From NCBI GenBank assembly GCA_934167485.1, contig CAKPKL010000008.1, forward strand, positions 4,103 to 68,102: a stretch of DNA of 64,000 nucleotides, given 5' to 3'. A model generated the notes under the pieces. That model was not told the origin of the DNA. It did not search any database and worked only from the letters and a program-made list of their open reading frames with translations. This DNA comes from an uncultured Bacilli bacterium. Lineage in GTDB: Bacteria; Bacillota_I; Bacilli_A; RF39; UBA660. The position numbers were made by a program, and so were the translations under genes. Within the stretch, counting starts at the first letter, position 1. Each line of letters starts with the position of its first letter. Below, piece by piece: positions 61,137 to 64,000 of this stretch.

Positions 61137-61921
61137 AATAAGTTTAGCATGAACTACCATTTTATCACTATTACTATAACAGTAGATAAAGTAAGAATAT
61201 TATTGTTAGAATTAACACTTGTATTAAAGTTATGACTACTTCTATCTTTTATTATGTTTAAAAATTCTAGATATTCATCATCGCTATTAAATTCAGTTTG
61301 TAAATAATCACTAGTAGTAGGTATGTGATAAGTACTAAATATCTGCCATAAAGAGTTTTATTTTTCAGTAGATATTTTAATTACATAGTTATTTGAATTA
61401 GATAACCAGTTTTTAGTTAATACAATTCTTAATGATCTAAACATAGTCTTATCATTCCTACCATGTGCATAAATAATAGTATTTTTGTTATTATTTATAT
61501 TATTTCTATAATCTAAAAATAACCAACCAGCTGAATTATAAGATTTATCAAAACTATGTGTTAAATAATATTTATTATTATTAGATTGAACGAAAGGATA
61601 ATTTATATTAGTACCATTTACTTTAATTCAACCTTTAACATCTTTATTGATGTTTTTTCATTCATTAAAGTTAATATCTATCATATTCATAGCAATATAA
61701 TCTCAATACGGATTAGATTTTGGTATTTCTTCTTCTTATTCAATTACTTTTGTATTTTCAGTATCTATAACTTCTTCAACTTTAATTATTTCTTGAACAT
61801 CTTCTATTTGTTTATTTGTATTATTAGAATCTAACTTCCATATAATTATATTATAAATAGAATATGATAAAATAAAAGTATATAAAATTATTTTATTTCT
61901 TAATTTCAATATAATAATCAT
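61137..61921 (-). pseudogene. class B-like sortase pseudogene
   Basis: On the minus strand one frame runs for about 245 codons with good sortase sequence: an N-terminal membrane helix, then GWIKVNGTNINYPFVQSNN, SAGWLFLDYRNN, the catalytic His in TIIYAHGRND and the end LTLST..VVHAKLIK. It is interrupted by TAA at 61736-61738 and 61358-61360, and by TGA exactly at three expected Trp positions (61703-61705, 61658-61660, 61628-61630). A one-base loss near 61180 destroys the Cys of the TLSTC motif. Sortases attach surface proteins to the wall. This copy cannot be functional in a host that reads TGA as stop. Confidence 0.85.
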
Positions 61922-61988
61922 AAATATTATAACTCAAAAATTAAATTAAAAAAATATAAATTGTATTTATATATAAAAACAAATGCGC

Positions 61989-61994
61989 TATAAT
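61989..61994 (+). promoter_or_regulatory. possible -10 box of the candidate small RNA
   Basis: TATAAT at 61989-61994 lies 5-10 bases before the candidate RNA start; no clear -35 box is seen 17 bp upstream. Confidence 0.3.
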
Positions 61995-61999
61995 TAAAT

Positions 62000-62142
62000 T
62001 GTTGGTAGTAGTAGCCGATTTAACTTTGTTTTTGATTGATTTCATCAAAAATTCCTCGAAACAAAAATCAAAACATAAATATTGGAAATGTGAGTTCAAT
62101 CAAAATACAATTTATGGCAGTATTTTGTCACATTTCCTTTTT
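62000..62142 (+). ncRNA. candidate small structured RNA
   Basis: About 140 bases without a convincing gene. TTTTTGAT (62029-62036) pairs with ATCAAAAA (62044-62051). A long second hairpin has GGAAATGTGA (62084-62093) with TCACATTTCC (62128-62137) and inside it CAAAATAC (62101-62108) with GTATTTTG (62120-62127), followed by TTTTT. This is 18 perfect base pairs with a 7-base bulge on one side, ending like a terminator. The start GTTGGTAGTAGTAGCC is unusually G-rich for this genome. It could be a small RNA, a leader for the next gene, or a remnant of a mobile repeat. Confidence 0.4.
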
Positions 62143-62280
62143 ATAGCAAAAATATATATAAATACTAATAATTATTTATTTTAAATAATAATGAGAATAA
62201 TTTTTAATCCTAATTGTTAAAAATATATTTTAGAAATAAAAATAATATGATATAATATAATAGAGAGGAGGAATATTTGA

Positions 62281-64000
62281 TGTTAAAATCAAAAAATGTA
62301 GTTAAAAAATTAACTATGATATTATTTACATTAGTAGCAGTTTTCACCATTGGACTAACTAATGTAAATGCAAAAACAATCACAGTAGAGACTGAAGAAG
62401 AACTAATTAATGCATCAAAAGGAATTGATTCTGAGATAAATGAAATTAAACTGGCAAAAGATATTACTTTAACAAACCACCTACAATTTTATGTTGTAAA
62501 TGACATTACTCTAGAATTGAATGGTCGTTCATTAGATACAGGAACATATAATCTTGAATTTGAATATGGAATGTCTGAGTATGATGAATCAGTTAATGAT
62601 TACTATTATGGTTTTAATAGTAAATTAACAATTAAAGATAGTAGTAGTGGTAAAACCGGTAAGATTCTTACAAGAAAAAGTATTCTTTTTGCTACTCATG
62701 ATACTATCCATGATGAGGAAATAAAAAAATATGGATTGACTATTGATGGTGGATATTATGAGATTATTAGTTCAACAACTACATTCATTTCTTTATTTAC
62801 CAATGAAAGCTATACAAATGGTAAAAATATTACTGTTGATGTAAAAGTAAAAGATGCGGTATTTAATGTCGGTGATCAGAAGTCTCTTTTTGGCACTAGT
62901 CCAGATTCTGATTCAGATATTAAATTCAATTTTAATTTTGAGTCATTGAAAGCTATGGGACTTGCAAGTAAATTAGGAAGTAATAAATTAGGAAAAATGA
63001 AAATAGATAATGTAATTGATCCTAATTCTAAAGCATATTTCCAAGAACTACCTTATACAACAGGAGCTGCAGTTTTAACTGAAAAAGATAGAAATACTTT
63101 GGTTGATGATTTCTATGCAACTGGAGGAGAAAATCCTTACATTATTATAAAAAAAGTTAATGGCTTTGAAGTAAATAATGTAGAAATAAATGAAACTTAT
63201 AAGGAAACACCTAGTCTTAATAGTATATCAATTAAAAATATAAGTGGTTCTGATTTACAAATTCAAAATGTAACAGTAGATAGTTCTAATTTTACTGTTG
63301 AAGGACCTAGTACATCACCAACAGTTAGTGCTGGTGCAACAAATACAGATTATAAAATTAAGGCAAAAGAAGGACTTCCTGTTGGAACTTACACAGCAAC
63401 AATTACTGTAACTGATAGTAATGGTAGTTATACGGCAACAGTTACATTAAAAGTAGAACAAAAAAAAGTAACTGACTTTGATATTTCTCTGGATAATTGG
63501 ACATATGGAGAAACAGCTAAAGATGCTGTTATAACTTATGGTTCTCAACTTACACCTGCTGATGGTTCATTAGTATATAAAGCAAAAAATAGTGAATCAT
63601 GGACAAACTTTAAACCAACCACTGCTGGTAATTATCAAGTAAAATTCAAGTTAAAAAATGAAAATTATACTATGGATGATAAAATAGTGGATTTTGAGAT
63701 TCTTAAAAACAATACTGAAGTTAAAATAGTAACTAAGACAAATTCTTGGGAATATGATGGAACAGAACATAGTGAACCTGGATTTGATGTATATTATGGT
63801 GGTACTAAACTTAGTTATTTAACTGGTGAAAATGCATATAGTTTACCTAATGGAGACAAAATTTCTGTTATTACTAAAGGATCTGTTAAAGATGTATCAC
63901 AAGGAGAAGTAGAAAATACTATATTTGATTGTGCTTTTCTAAATGAAAGTAGCTATAGTAATATCGTAAAAGAAACAGGTAAATTAACAGTAACACCAAT
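62281..64000 (+). CDS. large secreted surface protein, partial (runs off the window)
   Basis: An open frame starts at ATG 62281 behind GAGAGGAGG and continues past the window end (573 residues seen). Residues 1-31 are a signal peptide (KKLTMILFTLVAVFTIGLTNVNA). Then come a beta-helix-like region (TITVETEEELINASKG... ITLELNGRSLDTG), a region with repeated Ig-like patterns (GTYTATITVTDSNGSYTATVTLKVEQK) and MBG/YDG-like modules (WTYGETAKDAVITYGSQLTPADGSLVYKAKNS; WEYDGTEHSEPGF). These are typical of very long surface adhesins of gut Firmicutes. The end, with any wall anchor, is not in the window. The dead sortase beside it may once have served it. Confidence 0.85.

Noticed and set aside
61586..61834. 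Open frame of 82 codons on the plus strand in the 61-62 kb gap
   Set aside because: It is the antisense of the sortase pseudogene and has a Phe/Ile/Tyr-rich shadow composition.
61137..61921. TGA read as Trp by the host (alternative genetic code)
   Set aside because: Many intact genes in the window end with TGA (for example at 2971-2973, 3563-3565 and 19743-19745) and use TGG for Trp; the TGA codons are confined to a gene that also contains TAA and a frameshift.
61999..62184. Open frame of 61 codons on the plus strand
   Set aside because: It runs through both hairpins of the candidate small RNA and has no ribosome site.
1..64000. tRNA or rRNA genes
   Set aside because: I saw no cloverleaf pattern with a GGTTCRA-type arm and no rRNA sequence when reading both strands; a dedicated tRNA scan would settle this.

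Overview
The window is a 64 kb piece of a very AT-rich bacterial chromosome. It reads as a low-GC Bacillota (Firmicutes) lineage, probably an uncultured, gut-type relative of the Bacilli. The reasons are the gene order rplK-rplA-rplJ-rplL-ybxB-rpoB-rpoC with an L10-type leader, the ftsY/ylxM/ffh genes, a type VIIb (WXG100/EssC) secretion locus, a CotD-like spore coat protein and sigma-A promoters of the TTGACA-17-TATAAT type. TGA is used as a stop by many intact genes and intact genes use TGG for Trp, so the host reads the standard bacterial code. The species cannot be fixed from the sequence.

Layout. 1-11.0 kb: ribosomal protein and RNA polymerase genes. 11.0-24.9 kb: surface and housekeeping genes, including four intact prepilin-like genes with an almost identical GFTLIELLAVIVILAII leader/helix and one dead copy, two Tim44-like membrane proteins, a radical SAM protein, an SDR, and ftsY-ylxM-herA. 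25.0-26.3 kb: ffh. 26.4-36.2 kb: a compact type VII secretion locus (EssC, EsaB-like protein, several WXG100-like helical proteins, an HExxH lipoprotein, a DUF4176-like protein). 36.3-43.9 kb: an HD/kinase fusion, a CotD-like protein, two tandem structured RNAs with their own promoters and terminators, a double-ASCH protein, three VanY-type peptidases and an MTA/SAH nucleosidase. 44.0-50.2 kb: two fused ABC transporter genes and a membrane-bound Xre-type regulator. 50.2-61.0 kb: dacF (D-Ala-D-Ala carboxypeptidase) split by a 9.62 kb integrated element. 61.1-62.3 kb: a dead sortase gene and a possible small RNA. 62.3 kb to the end: the start of a large secreted protein.

The most notable system is the element in dacF. 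A large serine recombinase at its right end inserted it at the SGND motif of dacF. Removing it rebuilds a 385-residue DacF in frame. The two element ends joined together give an attP with perfect 8-bp inverted arms, and attP lies inside the 3' end of the recombinase gene, so integration changes the C-terminus of the recombinase. The cargo is a WYL regulator followed by a tightly packed set of enzymes: HAD, HAD-PRTase fusion, DHH phosphoesterase, APH-like kinase and PfkB-SIS fusion. I do not recognise this combination as a described pathway. It looks like a small-molecule (sugar or nucleotide-like) biosynthesis or salvage module.

Other points of interest are a 15-G tract inside the leader peptide of one prepilin gene (a likely phase-variation switch), a repeated gene-boundary design in which the terminator hairpin of one gene contains the -35 box of the next, the two tandem RNAs, and a zinc-protease-like lipoprotein inside the type VII locus.
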